From assembly GCA_902795905.1 (NCBI GenBank), contig CADBMY010000009.1, forward strand, positions 1-14,903: a stretch of 14,903 bases of DNA, given 5' to 3'. The notes beneath the pieces were generated by a model that ran no database searches, was not told the origin of the DNA, and worked only from the letters and a program-made list of their open reading frames with translations. Below, piece after piece: positions 14,030 to 14,903 of this stretch (position 1 is its first letter; each line of letters starts with the position of its first letter). The translations under genes and the position numbers were made by a program. The DNA is from an uncultured Erysipelotrichaceae bacterium. Lineage in GTDB: Bacteria > Bacillota_I > Bacilli_A > Erysipelotrichales > Erysipelotrichaceae.

Positions 14030-14903
14030 CTAACGCCCTTTCTTGTTATAGGTAGTCTGTACACTGCCGGACGCAATATTCCTCAGATGTGCTCCGTACG
14101 GACTCTTACCGTAGCTCTCGGCAGCCTCGATCAGCTGTTTTTCATCGATCCACTTGTTGTAGAACGCGATCTCTTCAGGCACCGAGATCTTGATGCCCTG
14201 TACCTGTTCAACCAACTTGACATAGTCACTGGCCTCTGCCAGAGATTCGATCGTACCTGTATCAAGCCATGCGAACCCCCTGCCGAAGACAGTCATATCC
14301 AGCGCACCCTTCTCAAGGTAGATCCTGTTCAGATCCGTGATCTCATATTCACCGCGTGCAGACGGCTTCAGCGTTTCCGCATACTTCACGACATTGTTGT
14401 CATAGAAGTACAGACCGACAACAGCGTAATTGGATTTCGGCTGTGCAGGTTTCTCTTCCAGAGAGATCACCTTGCCTTCACTGTCAAACTCCGCAACACC
14501 GAATCTTTCGGGATCGTTGACATATTTGCCGAAGATCATCGCCCCGCCGTTCTCTTCAACCTCACTGACAGCCCTTTTCAGCATCGAGCCGAAATGATTG
14601 CCGTAGAAGATATTATCACCAAGGATCAGACATACATTATCGTCACCGATGAATTCCTTGCCCAGCATAAAAGCCTGCGCCAGTCCGTCAGGACTCTCCT
14701 GCACTTTATAAGTGAAATTAACGCCGAACTGTGAACCGTCACGAAGCAGACGCTCAAAATTAGGCAGATCCACCGGTGTGGAAATGATCAGAATATCTTT
14801 AATACCCGCCAGCATTAGTGTACTGAGAGGATAATAGATCATTGGTTTATCATAAATCGGTAATAATTGTTTAGATGTTACTTTTGTCAAAGGATATAAA
14901 CGG
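14030..14903 (-). CDS. rmlA: Glucose-1-phosphate thymidylyltransferase (RmlA), 5' end cut by window edge
   Basis: Makes dTDP-glucose from dTTP and glucose-1-phosphate, the entry step to dTDP-deoxysugars. The frame is open to the edge and begins [15 protein letters not shown], the continuation of the nucleotide-binding GGxGTRLxPLT signature, so about 12 N-terminal residues are missing; the TTG at 14890 is an internal Leu codon, not the start. Further signatures are [47 protein letters not shown] and a C-terminal SPYGAHL. The C-terminus extends about a dozen residues beyond the E. coli enzyme (ending in TYNKKGR). It is followed by the SDR gene after a single base. Genes upstream of it, possibly including rmlC or rmlD, are not visible. 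Confidence 0.95.
   Translation of the reverse strand, partial: RLYPLTKVTSKQLLPIYDKPMIYYPLSTLMLAGIKDILIISTPVDLPNFERLLRDGSQFGVNFTYKVQESPDGLAQAFMLGKEFIGDDNVCLILGDNIFYGNHFGSMLKRAVSEVEENGGAMIFGKYVNDPERFGVAEFDSEGKVISLEEKPAQPKSNYAVVGLYFYDNNVVKYAETLKPSARGEYEITDLNRIYLEKGALDMTVFGRGFAWLDTGTIESLAEASDYVKLVEQVQGIKISVPEEIAFYNKWIDEKQLIEAAESYGKSPYGAHLRNIASGSVQTTYNKKGR

Noticed and set aside
14888..14890. TTG as start of rmlA
   Set aside because: The frame continues upstream with R-L-Y-P, part of the nucleotide-binding signature, so this is an internal Leu codon of a truncated gene.

Overview
All recognisable genes in this window lie on the minus strand, so transcription runs from right to left. The gene set suggests a Gram-positive Bacillota with moderate GC: a fused SecDF, a ComN-like small protein beside secDF, a class B PBP with PASTA domains, and mraZ-rsmH-ftsL-pbp-mraY order. 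I suspect an Erysipelotrichia-type lineage, but that is a guess from gene content, not a demonstrated assignment.

Four blocks, in order of transcription. (1) 14903-10947: a nucleotide-sugar operon, rmlA (cut by the window edge), an unassigned extended SDR, rmlB, and a UDP-galactopyranose-mutase-family flavoprotein. Each junction has a 1-nt gap or an overlap of 1-4 nt. The block ends in a strong intrinsic terminator at 10897-10920. It has no rmlC or rmlD inside the window, so it need not make rhamnose; a dTDP-fucofuranose route is a reasonable alternative. (2) 10850-5938: the start of the division and cell wall (dcw) cluster, mraZ, rsmH, ftsL-like, PASTA PBP and mraY. It is preceded by an extended -10 promoter embedded in five MraZ-type AAAGTG boxes spaced 10-11 nt apart. 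(3) 5904-3267: a likely separate promoter, a ComN-like gene and secDF, closed by a hairpin terminator with a GAAA loop. (4) 3240-1: murL, a MurD2-like ligase and the 5' part of recJ, tightly packed (1-nt gap, then ATGA overlap).

The most notable content is block 4. The protein at 1879-3225 looks like MurL, the ATP-dependent epimerase that converts UDP-MurNAc-L-Ala-L-Glu to the D-Glu form. It sits 1 nt upstream of a MurD homologue whose substrate pocket differs from canonical MurD. Together they suggest the alternative route to D-Glu in peptidoglycan: L-Glu is ligated first and epimerised on the nucleotide precursor, bypassing a free D-Glu pool. This route was described in Xanthomonas; here it appears in a Gram-positive dcw neighbourhood where canonical murD would be expected. 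The mraY product also lacks most of its usual HHH motif.

Intergenic space is small. The largest gap (10787-10946) is fully explained by operator, promoter and terminator. No RNA genes, insertion sequences, CRISPR arrays or attachment sites were seen.
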